DNA of 64,000 nucleotides, from positions 3,162,001 through 3,226,000 of the forward strand of contig CP069300.1 of the NCBI GenBank assembly GCA_016839165.1, read 5' to 3'. Both the position numbers and the translations under genes were made by a program. How positions within the stretch are numbered: position 1 is the stretch's first letter; the number at the start of each line of letters is the position of its first letter. The notes under the pieces were generated by a model. That model had not been told where the DNA came from, made no database searches, and worked only from the letters and a program-made list of their open reading frames with translations. This DNA comes from Bradyrhizobium sp. PSBB068. GTDB taxonomy: Bacteria; Pseudomonadota; Alphaproteobacteria; Rhizobiales; Xanthobacteraceae. Of the stretch, positions 9,103-18,280 are shown piece by piece.

Positions 9103-9338
9103 GCGTCCTCCAAGGACACGGCGCTTACTTTCTTGAACCAGGCGGTACACGGCAGCCTTGATGGTCGATGCCACGGCTCAACATAAAACCACGTTCTCTG
9201 CAAGAGGACGTACGGCTCGTTTGCACATCGCTGCTGCACCCATCATCCGATGGACACAGTTGGCCGTCTTCCATCAGTTGAACACGACGGAGCCGAGAAG
9301 CTCTCCATGAGAACGTGTACGCCAGAAAAGGGCTCGAA

Positions 9339-9851
9339 ATGACGAACTTTACAAAGGATCTCCATTTTCAGGTCGCCGAAAATGGCGCCGGATCGTTCAG
9401 CTCCCTGGCTCTGCTCAGATGGGCTTTGGTTGTCGTCTTCATCTGGTTCGGCGGAATGAAGTTCACCGCATACGAGGCAGCCGGTATCGCACCGTTCATC
9501 GAACACAGTCCGATCATGAGCTGGTTGCATACTCTTTTCGGAATTCGAGGCGCGAGCTCCTTGCTAGGTGTGATTGAGTTATCAACCGCAGCAGTTCTCA
9601 TTCTAGGCGCTTTCCATCCAATCTGTTCAGCGTTGGGGGCGGCGATGTCCGCAGCGACCTATCTTATCACGTTGACGTTCTTCTTGAGTACGCCTGGCGT
9701 AGCCGAAGCGACCGCTGGCGGTTTTCCAGCCATTTCCGCGATGCCTGGGCAATTTCTTCTCAAGGACCTCGTCCTGCTGGCTGCATCGCTTTCTCTACTC
9801 TCGGCGTCCGTCCAGGACTCACGGCCCAAGGGTCTTGAGGTGGGTCTATAG
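9339..9851 (+). CDS. DUF417 (YkgB/RclC-like) inner membrane protein
   Basis: A 170-residue membrane protein with four hydrophobic segments and the DUF417 signature (WFGGMKFTAYEAAGIAPFIE, SPIMSW, G.IE). The ATG at 9339 has a good Shine-Dalgarno (AAAGGG) 8 bases upstream, so it is preferred to the GTG at 9315. The E. coli family member RclC belongs to the reactive-chlorine resistance operon, whose damage is repaired by methionine-sulfoxide reductases. The position after msrBA therefore fits an oxidant-stress role, though the biochemical function is unknown. Confidence 0.85.
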   Translation: MTNFTKDLHFQVAENGAGSFSSLALLRWALVVVFIWFGGMKFTAYEAAGIAPFIEHSPIMSWLHTLFGIRGASSLLGVIELSTAAVLILGAFHPICSALGAAMSAATYLITLTFFLSTPGVAEATAGGFPAISAMPGQFLLKDLVLLAASLSLLSASVQDSRPKGLEVGL

Positions 9852-9890
9852 GCGCGGGGGCATGTGCCACGCATCTCGGGGATCCGTCTG

Positions 9891-10697
9891 ATGGTTTTGT
9901 GGTCTCTGTTCGCCATCATGACGCTCGCAGCGAGCGTTGCCGTGCTCTGGCCGCTGATATGGACTTTTGCATCGCAGGTCGGGGGTAACGAGGCTGCAGT
10001 GTACAAAGATCAGCTAACGGAGATTGATCGTGATGTCGTCGCCGGTCTGATCGGAGTACCCGAAGTCGAGGCCGCGCGGCTGGAGATCGGCCGGCGCCTA
10101 TTGGCCGCCGTGGATGGAGGCAGCGATCCGTCGTCCCAAACGGACTCTAGCCGACGTCGGGTCTCGGTCGTCTTGGCGACGGTGTTGGTGGCAATGCCGC
10201 TCGCCGCGGCCGCTTTATACTCGTCGCTCGGATCGCCGTGGCTTAGCGACTTCCCGATGGCTTCGCGCTTCCGCACCGTGGATGCCACTCAGGCACGCGA
10301 CATCTTGTCGGCACAGGTTGAAGAATACCTGGCGGCAAACCCGACTGTCGGGAGCGGCTCGACGGTGTCAGCGCCGGAATTACGATCGTCACTAGCACGG
10401 GTCAGCGGACCCGTCGCACCCGCTCTTTCGAGCGATGTGATGGCCGGCGCCAGGGACATGAGCGAGGATCAGCGCAGCACCATGGTTCGCAGCATGGTTG
10501 ATCGTCTGGCGATGCGATTGAAGAAAAATGGAGACGACGTAGAGGGATGGGTTCGGCTCGTGCAAGCGTATCTGGTGTTGGGTGAGCGCGACAAGGCGGC
10601 GAACGCACGCAGCGAGGCGCGTCAGGCGGTGGGGGGCGATGCCAAGCGCCTCCACCAACTCAATGACGGTCTGAGGCCGTTGGGGTTCGGCGGATGA
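9891..10697 (+). CDS. ccmI: c-type cytochrome biogenesis protein CcmI (CycH)
   Basis: This 268-residue protein has two N-terminal membrane helices (MVLWSLFAIMTLAASVAVLWPL and a second near residue 95) with an intervening QLTEIDRDVVAGLI segment. A periplasmic C-terminal TPR-like region follows (DVEGWVRLVQAYLVLGERDKA). CcmI holds apocytochrome c for the CcmF/CcmH haem ligation complex. The ATG at 9891 puts the first helix at the N-terminus as in relatives; a GTG at 9864 would add nine residues. It opens the ccmIEFH operon. Confidence 0.9.
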   Translation: MVLWSLFAIMTLAASVAVLWPLIWTFASQVGGNEAAVYKDQLTEIDRDVVAGLIGVPEVEAARLEIGRRLLAAVDGGSDPSSQTDSSRRRVSVVLATVLVAMPLAAAALYSSLGSPWLSDFPMASRFRTVDATQARDILSAQVEEYLAANPTVGSGSTVSAPELRSSLARVSGPVAPALSSDVMAGARDMSEDQRSTMVRSMVDRLAMRLKKNGDDVEGWVRLVQAYLVLGERDKAANARSEARQAVGGDAKRLHQLNDGLRPLGFGG

Positions 10698-10731
10698 TAG
10701 CCGGATCAAGGTGTGACGACGAAGGATTTGC

Positions 10732-11205
10732 ATGACCCGTAAGCAACGGCGTTTGATCATGATTGGCGGTTCGTTTGCAGTGCTCGCAGTAGCGGCGGGG
10801 TTGGTGCTGAACGCGATGCAGGACTCGATCGTGTTCTTCTCGACGCCGACCATGGCGATGGAGAAGCCGGCGCCGGTCGGCAAGCGGTTTCGGCTGGGCG
10901 GCATGGTGGAGCAGGGCTCGCTGGTGCGCGGCGACAATCTCGCGGTCTCCTTCAAGGTGTCGGACGGCGGCGCGACGCTGCCGGTGACCTACAAGGGAAT
11001 TTTGCCGGATCTGTTTCGTGAAGGGCAGGGCGTGGTTGCCGAAGGCGCGCTGGATAGCGCGGGGGTGTTCAAGGCCGATACCGTGCTCGCCAAGCATGAC
11101 GAGAACTACATGCCCAAGGAAGTCGCCGACGCGCTGAAGAAGCAGGGGCGCTGGCAGGAAGGCTTCGGCGGAAAACCGGTGGCGACGCAGGGAGCCGCGC
11201 GATGA
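10732..11205 (+). CDS. ccmE: Haem chaperone CcmE (CycJ)
   Basis: A 157-residue protein with an N-terminal membrane anchor (residues about 8-28) and a periplasmic beta-barrel. The haem-binding histidine lies in [13 protein letters not shown], the classical H-x-E-N-Y form. CcmE carries haem covalently from CcmC to CcmF. Its stop overlaps the ccmF start by four bases (11202-11205). Length and motif are typical. Confidence 0.95.
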   Translation: MTRKQRRLIMIGGSFAVLAVAAGLVLNAMQDSIVFFSTPTMAMEKPAPVGKRFRLGGMVEQGSLVRGDNLAVSFKVSDGGATLPVTYKGILPDLFREGQGVVAEGALDSAGVFKADTVLAKHDENYMPKEVADALKKQGRWQEGFGGKPVATQGAAR

Positions 11206-13184
11206 TCGCCGAAGCGGGCCACTACGCCTTGGTGCTGGCGCTGGCGCTGGCACTGATCCAGTCGACGGTGCCGGTTCTGGGCGCGCGATGGCGCGATCCG
11301 GCGCTGATGAACGTTGCGCGTTCCACAGCGCTGGCGCAGTTGCTGTTCGTCGGGCTGTCCTTCGCGGCGCTGACCACGCTGTATATCACCTCGGATTTCT
11401 CCGTCGCCAACGTGGTGGAGAATTCGCATTCCGCAAAGCCGCTGCTCTACAAGATCACCGGCGTATGGGGAAACCACGAAGGCTCGATGCTGCTGTGGGT
11501 GTTGATCCTGGCGCTGTTCGGCGGTCTCGTCGCCGCGTTCGGCAACAATCTGCCGCTGTCGCTGCGCGCCAACGTGCTGGCGGTGCAGGGCTGGATCGCC
11601 AGCGCCTTCTATCTGTTCATCCTGATGACCTCGAACCCGTTTCTGCGGCTTGCCAATTCGCCGATCGAGGGCCGCGATCTCAATCCGGTGCTGCAGGACA
11701 TCGGCCTCGCGATCCACCCGCCGATGCTCTATCTCGGCTATGTCGGCTTCTCGATCTCGTTCTCCTTTGCTGTTGCGGCCTTGATGGAAGGCCGCATCGA
11801 TGCGGCCTGGGCGCGCTGGGTGCGGCCATGGACGCTGGTGGCGTGGATATTTCTCACGCTGGGCATCGCGATGGGCTCCTACTGGGCCTATTACGAACTC
11901 GGCTGGGGCGGCTGGTGGTTCTGGGATCCGGTGGAAAACGCTTCGCTGATGCCGTGGCTGGCCGGCACCGCGCTGCTGCATTCCGCGGTGGTGATGGAGA
12001 AGCGCAATGCGCTGAAGGTCTGGACCATTTTGCTGGCGATCCTGACGTTCTCGCTGTCGCTGCTCGGCACTTTTCTGGTGCGCTCCGGCGTGCTGACCTC
12101 GGTGCATGCCTTCGCGACCGATCCGACGCGCGGCGTGTTCATCTTGATGATCTTGTGTTTCTTCATTGGCGGCAGCCTGACGCTATACATGTGGCGGGCG
12201 TCCGCGCTGAAGCAGGGCGGGCTGTTCGCGCCGATCTCGCGCGAGGGCGCACTGGTGCTGAACAATCTGTTCCTCACCACGGCGTGTGCCACGGTGTTCA
12301 TCGGCACACTGTATCCGCTGGCGCTGGAAGTGATCACCGGCGACAAGATCTCGGTCGGCGCGCCGTTCTTCAATCTCACCTTCGGGCCGCTATTCGTGCC
12401 ACTGCTGCTGGCGGTGCCGTTCGGGCCGCTGCTGGCGTGGAAGCGCGGCGACCTGGTCGGCGCGGCCCAGCGCTTGATAGTGGCGGGCATCGCCGCGCTG
12501 GTTGCGACTGCGATAGTGTGGGCGTGGACCTCCGGCGGCGCGGCGCTGGCGCCGCTGGCGATCGGACTCGCGGTGTTTGTGATCGGCGGGGCAATCATCG
12601 ACATCGTCGAGCGCATTGGCCTGTTCCGGACGCCAGTCGTCATCGCCATGCGCCGCGCGCGCGGTCTGCCGCGGTCGACCTGGGGCACGGCGTTCGCGCA
12701 TGCCGGCGTCGGCGTGGCGCTGATCGGCATCGTGTGCGAAAGCACCTGGAACAGCGAGTATATCGGCACCCTGAAGCCGAATGACGTGGCGAAGTTGGCC
12801 GGCTATGAGCTGAAGCTCGACGATGTCACGCAGCTCCAAAGCCGGAATTTTCGCGAGATGCTGGCAAAATTCACCATCAACCGCGGCAGTGAGAAAATCG
12901 GCGAGCTGACGCCGTCGAAGCGCAATTTTACCGCGCGGCAGTCTTCGACCACCGAGGCGGCATTGTTGTCGCGCGGCTTCAGTCAGCTCTACATATCGCT
13001 CGGCGAGACCGCCGCGGATGGCGGCATCGCGGTGCGCATGTATCACAAGCCGATGGTGCTGCTGATCTGGTTCGGCCCGATACTGATGGCCTTTGGTGGC
13101 GTGCTGTCGCTGTCGGACAGGCGTCTGCGCGTCGGCGCGCCAAAGCCGGCCAAGGTGCCGCGAGCGATGCAGGCGGCGGAGTGA
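11202..13184 (+). CDS. ccmF: Cytochrome c haem lyase subunit CcmF (CycK)
   Basis: A 660-residue polytopic membrane protein with the WWD haem-handling motif [19 protein letters not shown] near residue 230 and about 14 hydrophobic segments. With CcmH and CcmI it ligates haem to apocytochrome c in the periplasm. The start overlaps the ccmE stop and the stop overlaps ccmH. The length is normal for the family. Confidence 0.96.
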   Translation: MIAEAGHYALVLALALALIQSTVPVLGARWRDPALMNVARSTALAQLLFVGLSFAALTTLYITSDFSVANVVENSHSAKPLLYKITGVWGNHEGSMLLWVLILALFGGLVAAFGNNLPLSLRANVLAVQGWIASAFYLFILMTSNPFLRLANSPIEGRDLNPVLQDIGLAIHPPMLYLGYVGFSISFSFAVAALMEGRIDAAWARWVRPWTLVAWIFLTLGIAMGSYWAYYELGWGGWWFWDPVENASLMPWLAGTALLHSAVVMEKRNALKVWTILLAILTFSLSLLGTFLVRSGVLTSVHAFATDPTRGVFILMILCFFIGGSLTLYMWRASALKQGGLFAPISREGALVLNNLFLTTACATVFIGTLYPLALEVITGDKISVGAPFFNLTFGPLFVPLLLAVPFGPLLAWKRGDLVGAAQRLIVAGIAALVATAIVWAWTSGGAALAPLAIGLAVFVIGGAIIDIVERIGLFRTPVVIAMRRARGLPRSTWGTAFAHAGVGVALIGIVCESTWNSEYIGTLKPNDVAKLAGYELKLDDVTQLQSRNFREMLAKFTINRGSEKIGELTPSKRNFTARQSSTTEAALLSRGFSQLYISLGETAADGGIAVRMYHKPMVLLIWFGPILMAFGGVLSLSDRRLRVGAPKPAKVPRAMQAAE

Positions 13185-13672
13185 TGGTTTTGAACCGCGT
13201 TCTTTCCAGCCTTGTGGCGATTGCGCTGATCATCGGCGCGTCGACGGCGTACGCCGTGCAGCCTGACGAAATCATGGCCAACCCCGTGCAGGAATCCCGT
13301 GCGCGCGAACTGTCACGGGAGTTGCGCTGCATGGTGTGCCAGAACCAGTCGATCGATGATTCCGATGCACCATTGGCGCGCGACTTGCGGCTTCTGGTGC
13401 GCGAACGGATCGCGTCCGGCGACAGCAACAGCCAAGTGATCGAATTTTTGGTGGCGCGCTACGGAGACTTCGTGCTCCTGAGGCCGCGCTTCATCGGCGT
13501 AACGCTGTTGCTGTGGTTTCTGCCGCCGCTCGTCCTGTCGGGCGGAGGGTTGGCGCTTTGGCTCAATAGCCGTCGGCGCCTGCGGCCGTCTGACCATAGC
13601 AGTCCTAACCCACTCGAATTGAGCGAAGAGGAGAAGGCTCGGCTCGAGCGCCTGATCGGCGGACCTGCATGA
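13184..13672 (+). CDS. ccmH: Cytochrome c maturation thiol protein CcmH (CycL)
   Basis: This 162-residue protein has an N-terminal signal/anchor, the redox motif LRCMVCQNQSIDDSDA and a C-terminal membrane helix near residues 105-125 (VTLLLWFLPPLVL). CcmH reduces the apocytochrome CXXCH disulfide together with CcmG. The start may be the ATG at 13184, used here, or the overlapping GTG at 13181. It closes the ccmIEFH operon. Confidence 0.94.
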   Translation: MVLNRVLSSLVAIALIIGASTAYAVQPDEIMANPVQESRARELSRELRCMVCQNQSIDDSDAPLARDLRLLVRERIASGDSNSQVIEFLVARYGDFVLLRPRFIGVTLLLWFLPPLVLSGGGLALWLNSRRRLRPSDHSSPNPLELSEEEKARLERLIGGPA

Positions 13673-13854
13673 AGGAGGTCTGGCGCGCAGGCGTGCCGAA
13701 GTTTCGCATACAGATAGTGCCACCTCGCAGAGCTTTCTTGCGGGGATCGAATGGGAAGTAATTGGCTCGCTCACAGGGTGCGCGAGCGGTCAAAGATCTG
13801 AATCATCCTGGCGTCGCTTTGTAGAGTGCCGCGGATTTTGAAAAGGAGAACTGA

Positions 13855-14235
13855 ATGCGAGGACTGTGGATGGTGGCTCTATTCGCCGCTTGTTCGGGTG
13901 AAGCCGGTGCGCAGGATGCCGCGGCGGGAGAGAAAATCTTCGTCGTATGCAAAACTTGCCATCAGATAGGAGAAGGCGCGAAGAGCGGCATTGGTCCATC
14001 GCTCAACGGCGTAATCGGCCGCAAAGCCGGCACTCTCCAAGGTTATTCCTACTCGGCAGCCAACATTGGGTCCGGCCTCACCTGGGATGAGGCGACGTTC
14101 CGAGAATACATCAAGGATCCGAAAGCGAAGGTTCCCGGTACCAAGATGTTCTACGCGGGATTGAAGGACGAACAGAAGACAAGCGATCTGATCGCCTTTC
14201 TCAAACAGTTCGATGCCGATGGCAAGAGAAAGTAA
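13855..14235 (+). CDS. Class I c-type cytochrome (c2/c550-like)
   Basis: A 126-residue secreted cytochrome. The N-terminus is a short signal peptide ending near GAQDA, the haem site is CKTCH in KIFVVCKTCHQIG, and the methionine ligand lies in PGTKMFYAGLKD. The C-terminal helix DLIAFLKQF is conserved. A good Shine-Dalgarno (AAAGGAG) precedes the ATG. It is presumably matured by the ccm genes just upstream, but its electron-transfer partner is not evident here. Confidence 0.92.
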   Translation: MRGLWMVALFAACSGEAGAQDAAAGEKIFVVCKTCHQIGEGAKSGIGPSLNGVIGRKAGTLQGYSYSAANIGSGLTWDEATFREYIKDPKAKVPGTKMFYAGLKDEQKTSDLIAFLKQFDADGKRK

Positions 14236-14251
14236 GGGTCGCCGAACGAGC

Positions 14252-14269
14252 CGCTTCTGCAGAGAATGC
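14252..14269. repeat. 18-base direct repeat, left copy
   Basis: CGCTTCTGCAGAGAATGC occurs here and at 14640-14657 in the same orientation, flanking the DUF6894 gene. No inverted termini or transposase are present. Confidence 0.6.
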
Positions 14270-14383
14270 GCGTCCCCACCCGTTTCAGACGGCTCCCTGC
14301 CGGGTTCACCAGTCGATCGCGCCGAATCAAGGCCCGGCGAACGGGTACCGTGTATTGGTTTTGCAACGATCCTTGGAGGTCTC

Positions 14384-14590
14384 ATGCGCTTCTTTTTCAA
14401 CATTCAAGACAATCTCAAGATCGAAGACGAGGTGGGACGCGAATTTGACTTGGCGTCAGAAGCGGTCGTGTTCGCCAAGCAACTTGCCGCGGACATTCGC
14501 TGCCTTGAAACGACCGTCAGGCCCGCGCTCGCGATTGAGGTGGTTGCCGAAAACGCTGAGCGCATTCATCGGGAAGCGGTCTTTGCATGA
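14384..14590 (+). CDS. DUF6894-type small protein
   Basis: A 68-residue protein beginning MRFFFNIQDNLKIEDEVGRE, followed by an Ala-rich helical stretch (DLASEAVVFAKQLAADIR). This resembles the DUF6894 family common in rhizobia (R-Y/F-F-F-x-[VI]-x-D, D-E-E-G-x-E, D-L-x-A-A). The ATG at 14384 has GGAGG 5 bases upstream. The function is unknown. It is bracketed by the 18-base direct repeat. Confidence 0.75.
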   Translation: MRFFFNIQDNLKIEDEVGREFDLASEAVVFAKQLAADIRCLETTVRPALAIEVVAENAERIHREAVFA

Positions 14591-14639
14591 GCAGTGCGGA
14601 GGCCGCGCAGGTTGGACAACGCGCTCCGCAGTACGGGCT

Positions 14640-14657
14640 CGCTTCTGCAGAGAATGC
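14640..14657. repeat. 18-base direct repeat, right copy
   Basis: This is the second copy of CGCTTCTGCAGAGAATGC, 388 bases downstream of the first. It may be the scar of a small duplication or insertion that brought in the DUF6894 gene. Confidence 0.6.
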
Positions 14658-14719
14658 AGTTCCCGGAAGTCGCGACAACGATCGCCTACGACCGCATCGC
14701 TGAGTGATGGGGCCGCTAC

Positions 14720-15655
14720 GTGACGATACTGATAGTCTGCATGCTCGCGTTTTGGATGGGCTACTCCGTCAATCAAGGCGGGACCTGTGCCGTCGCGGCT
14801 GCGTACGAGATACTCCATCATCGTCGGCCCCGTCTGTTCATCAGCCTCCTGGCCGCCTCGGCCGCCGCAGGCCTCGTCGCCGTGCCCTTGGTGTGGTTCG
14901 CCGTCGGGTCGGCCATGCTTGCCGGCACCGTCGATGTGAGCGGCACCTTGTTGGTCGGGGCGGTGGTTTTCGGGATCGGCGCCACCATCAACGACGCATG
15001 CTTGCTCGGGTCGCTCGGCCGTCTGGGAGAAGGGGAGCTTCGGCTTGTCGTCCTCCCGGCCGGTCTGGCCGTCGGTTTTTTTGCGGCCGACAGCACCAGC
15101 ATAGGCAAGACCCGGCACATCCATGATAGCATACTGTCCGTGCCGAGCATGACCGGATACGTGGCCTTGGCGGCTTTCGCGGCAACGCTCGGTTTGGCGC
15201 TTGCACTCGTCTCGCGCGGTCGAATTGGCCGCCCACCGGGACATTGGTCACTCGGCTTTTCCGTGCTGGTGGTCGGCGCTACCGGAGGCGCGCTCTATGC
15301 GATCGCGCCCGCCTGGACATACGCGGATCTGGTTCATCGCAGCCTGCCGCTTGCGATGAGCCTGGAAAATGATGTGGCTGCGTTGACGGTGACGGCTACA
15401 ATTGCGGGCGCGGTCGCGGCCGCCCATCGCCGCAAGCGGTGGCGTCCGCAGAGAGTGACGGTGTCCAATGCGGCGAAGACGACTATCGGCGGTTTCCTGA
15501 TGGGGTTGGGGGCGGCGGTGATTCCCGGCGGGAACGACGGGCTCATCCTCGCCGCCTTGCCTGCGCTTTCCGTCGGCGGCGCAGTTGCCTATGTCGTTAT
15601 GCTCGCAACCATCATGGCTGCCCTAGCGGTCAAGCGCCGTTGCATGGGTGAGTGA
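14720..15655 (+). CDS. YeeE/YedE (DUF395) family membrane transporter
   Basis: A 311-residue polytopic protein with about nine hydrophobic segments. The paired YeeE/YedE signatures are visible: MGYSVNQGGTCAVAAAYE at the N-terminus and GATINDACLLGSLGRLGEGELR in the middle, each with the cysteine that in thiosulfate transporters of this family handles sulfur. The predicted role is uptake or transfer of a sulfur compound. The start is a GTG at 14720. Its place among sulfur and redox genes fits this. Confidence 0.85.
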   Translation: MTILIVCMLAFWMGYSVNQGGTCAVAAAYEILHHRRPRLFISLLAASAAAGLVAVPLVWFAVGSAMLAGTVDVSGTLLVGAVVFGIGATINDACLLGSLGRLGEGELRLVVLPAGLAVGFFAADSTSIGKTRHIHDSILSVPSMTGYVALAAFAATLGLALALVSRGRIGRPPGHWSLGFSVLVVGATGGALYAIAPAWTYADLVHRSLPLAMSLENDVAALTVTATIAGAVAAAHRRKRWRPQRVTVSNAAKTTIGGFLMGLGAAVIPGGNDGLILAALPALSVGGAVAYVVMLATIMAALAVKRRCMGE

Positions 15656-15704
15656 ATGCATCGGACCAAGCCTGACGGGGAACTGGCGGAAAGAGCGTTC
15701 GCAA

Positions 15705-15791
15705 GCGTTTATGGCAGTCGGCTCGGTCGTTCGGTCTTGCAGATTTCCTGCGGCATCATGTTCGTGGAGTGGGTCGACGGCACCGGCCCAG
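15705..15791 (+). pseudogene. Histidine kinase N-terminal remnant (short)
   Basis: The segment from GCGTTTATGGCAGTCGGCTC through CGGCATCATGTTCGTGG to CACCGGCCCAG matches the start of the sensor kinase at 2943 (VVAVGTAV...CGIMFVAWFSGTAPG). It matches the second remnant at 20354-20432 even more closely. Only about 90 bases survive, with internal deletion and no usable frame. Confidence 0.65.
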
Positions 15792-15859
15792 CAAGCGGCG
15801 CTGTTTACGGAGCGCGGGCCATCGGCGAGGTTGCTCGGCAATGACGACGGAGAATTGAC

Positions 15860-17470
15860 ATGGAAACAATCGGCCGAGACCTGAACGAAATGCAGCGTGT
15901 GCCTCTTGCCGAGTCCCACGTAGCGGCGCTGCGGGTTGCAGGCGCCGTTGTGCATTATCCAGCTGGCAAGGTCATCGTTCAGCCCGGCGACCCGGTGGAC
16001 CGGTTCATCTATGTCGAGGATGGCGAGATCGAGGCGGTCAATTCATTCACGGGCGAGCGGCTCCTCCCGTCCTCGCTTGGGCCAACGCAATTCATGGGAG
16101 AGATTTCGCTGCTGAACGGCGGGGCCTGGTCGGTTTCTATGCGCGCGGTTTGCGACACGCGTGTCATCGAAGTGCCGCGGGCCGGAATACTGACGCTGAT
16201 GTCTCAGATTCCCGAGATGTCGGACATCATCATAACGGTTCTGGCAGCGCGTCGTCGCCGTCAGTTGGACGCCGGCTTCGGTACGCTCGTCCTGATCGGC
16301 GAGGAAGTCGATCGCGATGTTAGGCGCATCAGCGACTTTGCCAGCCGGAACCGTCTGCCGTACGCATCCCACGCGATGGGCAGCCCGGAGGCGCAGAAAA
16401 TTGCCCGCGTTTGCGCCGTGGCCGCCGATACGCCGGCCGTCATCTTCGGTCGCGAACAAGTCAGCGAACCAACACCTGACAAGGTCGCGCGGCTGCTAGG
16501 CGTCGGCCGGGATCTTCCGGAGGACGAGGCGTTCGACGTGCTGATCGTCGGCGCCGGCCCCGCGGGCGTCGCCGCGGGCGTCTATGCGGGGGCGGAGGGT
16601 CTGCGGGCTCTGGTGGTCGAGGATTGCGCGATCGGCGGGCAGGCCGGCACGTCGAGCCGGATCGAGAATTACATGGGATTTCCCACCGGCATCTCCGGCG
16701 CAGACCTGGTATGGCGCGGCGAAGTCCAGGCGATGAAGTTCGGCACGCGGTTCGTCATTCCACGGCGCGTGGCCAAGCTGGAACCGCTCGGCGACGGCTT
16801 CTGCGCTACGTTCGACAATGGCCAGCGGGTCCGCAGCGGAGCGGTAGTCATCGCCACTGGCGTGCAGTACCATCGTCCGCAAATCGACCGGCTGGCTGAA
16901 CTCGAAGGCGCCGGCGTGTATTACGCGGCGACAGAGAATGAGGCGCGCCATTGCAAGAATGCGACTGCCGTCGTCATTGGCGGCGGCAACTCGGCGGGGC
17001 AGGCGGCAATGTTCCTCAGGCGTTCGGCCAGCCATGTCCGGGTCATTGTTCGCGGGCCGTCCTTGGCCGCATCCATGTCGAATTACCTGTCGAGTCGCCT
17101 TGAAGCAGATCCGACGATCTCGATTGAGTACAACGCCGAGGTAATCGCACTGCATGGCGAGGACAAATTGCATGCAGTTACGATCCGCGATACCCGAGAA
17201 ACGACCATCCGCGAGCTTCCCAGTTGCGCGGTCTTCATCATGATCGGCGCGAAGCCAAATACGGCTTGGCTTTCGGACATGGTCGAACTCGACAAGAACG
17301 GATTCGTGCTCACGGGAGCGGAGGCGGGGGCAGGGTCCCCGTACGCGACGTCGCGGCCCGGCATCTTTGCCGTCGGCGACGTCCGGGCCGGGTCGGTGAA
17401 GCGAGTAGCTTCCTCAGTCGGAGAAGGCTCCGTTGTGATTTCAAAAGTGTGGGATCATTTGAAGAACTAG
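15860..17470 (+). CDS. cNMP-binding-domain FAD/NAD flavoprotein (thioredoxin reductase-like)
   Basis: A 536-residue fusion. Residues about 25-135 form a cyclic-nucleotide-binding (CRP/cNMP) fold (PAGKVIVQPGDPVDRFIYVEDGEIE, MGEISLLNGG). A linker follows to about 215, and residues about 225-535 form a thioredoxin-reductase-like flavoprotein with FAD motif DVLIVGAGPAGVAAGVYA, NAD motif AVVIGGGNSAGQAA and the C-terminal FAD motif GIFAVGDVRAGSVKR. The redox CXXC of true thioredoxin reductases is missing: that position reads YYAATENEARHC. It may therefore act as an NAD(P)H sensor or ferredoxin/flavin reductase rather than reduce thioredoxin. Substrate unknown. Confidence 0.88.
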   Translation: METIGRDLNEMQRVPLAESHVAALRVAGAVVHYPAGKVIVQPGDPVDRFIYVEDGEIEAVNSFTGERLLPSSLGPTQFMGEISLLNGGAWSVSMRAVCDTRVIEVPRAGILTLMSQIPEMSDIIITVLAARRRRQLDAGFGTLVLIGEEVDRDVRRISDFASRNRLPYASHAMGSPEAQKIARVCAVAADTPAVIFGREQVSEPTPDKVARLLGVGRDLPEDEAFDVLIVGAGPAGVAAGVYAGAEGLRALVVEDCAIGGQAGTSSRIENYMGFPTGISGADLVWRGEVQAMKFGTRFVIPRRVAKLEPLGDGFCATFDNGQRVRSGAVVIATGVQYHRPQIDRLAELEGAGVYYAATENEARHCKNATAVVIGGGNSAGQAAMFLRRSASHVRVIVRGPSLAASMSNYLSSRLEADPTISIEYNAEVIALHGEDKLHAVTIRDTRETTIRELPSCAVFIMIGAKPNTAWLSDMVELDKNGFVLTGAEAGAGSPYATSRPGIFAVGDVRAGSVKRVASSVGEGSVVISKVWDHLKN

Positions 17471-17499
17471 ATACTTCGTAGGCGGCGACCTCCGTCGCT

Positions 17500-17617
17500 C
17501 AGGTCGTTCGCCAAGCGTCACAAGCGGCAGGTGATGGCGAAGATGGGCGCGCGGTCGCTTCCCGACCTGGTTCTGATCGCCGAGCAACTCAATATCGTGG
17601 CGATCAAGAAGCGGTAA
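17500..17617 (+). pseudogene. FixJ-type response regulator C-terminal remnant
   Basis: The reading RQVMAKMGARSLPDLVLIAE ending ...QLNIVAIKKR before a TAA at 17615 matches the last helix of the LuxR-type domain (compare RSVADLVRMAEALGI in the regulator at 5378). Only about 35 residues remain, with no receiver domain. It supports the idea that another kinase/regulator module once stood here, since a kinase remnant lies at 15705. Confidence 0.6.
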
Positions 17618-17791
17618 TGCTCCTTGGTAAGCTGGTTAGCTTGATGCTTGGTGGCCGAGGTCAACAGCACCATCATCGCTCGGACCCAGATATACGCTAA
17701 GGTTTTGCCAGACCTTCGACGGCGCGGATCAGGGGGGCGGCCTGAGCGCTTCGGATCGTGTATCGGGGCGATGGAAGGAGATGGCCCGGTC
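17618..17791. other. Intergenic, no gene seen
   Basis: A short stretch between the regulator remnant and the convergent RidA gene. I see no coding frame or clear hairpin with a T-tract. Confidence 0.4.
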
Positions 17792-18193
17792 CTAGCCGTC
17801 TATGGCTGTAACCCTAATCTCTACCCGCATGTCGGGAAGTCCCAATGACTCTACGCCAACCTGTGTCCAGATAGGCGCACGGTCAGGCATGTATTGCCGA
17901 AAGAGGCGTGTCATGGTTTCGTTGACCACAGGCGGAAAGCCTCCGACATGGTAGGAATTGACGTGGACAACTTGCTTCCACTCAGCGCCTGCCGTAGCGA
18001 GCGTGCGCTCCAAATTGCGGAACGCCAGTTCGATCTCATTCTCAACCTTTTCCGGGATCTGGAAATTATCTGACCAGCCGCCCTGACCGGATGTTTCGAT
18101 ACGGTCTCCGATGCGTAGGGCTTGGGAGTAATGCAGCCGTTCCAGCATATGCTCGCCATAGCCGGGGGTAACGAAGAGTTCTGGCTTAACCAT
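17792..18193 (-). CDS. RidA/YjgF family protein
   Basis: A 133-residue protein with the Rid fold: YSQALRIGDRIETSGQGG, then NLERTLATAGAEW..VVHVNSYHV, and the C-terminal RVEIRVTAIDG. The usual conserved arginine before TxV is in VEIRVTA. Rid proteins deaminate reactive enamines/imines, or act as chlorination-activated chaperones in some stress systems. The start at 18193 is chosen for a Shine-Dalgarno-like AAGGACAG; a start 15 bases upstream is possible. It lies downstream of the flavin/molybdenum pair. Confidence 0.85.
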   Translation of the reverse strand: MVKPELFVTPGYGEHMLERLHYSQALRIGDRIETSGQGGWSDNFQIPEKVENEIELAFRNLERTLATAGAEWKQVVHVNSYHVGGFPPVVNETMTRLFRQYMPDRAPIWTQVGVESLGLPDMRVEIRVTAIDG

Positions 18194-18280
18194 TTTTCTG
18201 TCCTTCATTCTGAGGTTTCGACGAGGCACCCGCTGTCGCTTTTCTCATGCGATCGGCGGGACGCGAATTAGCTTGCGCCG

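Noticed and set aside
11288..12784. Long alternative frame within ccmF
   Set aside because: Arg/Ala-rich shadow of a well-supported ccmF; no domain.
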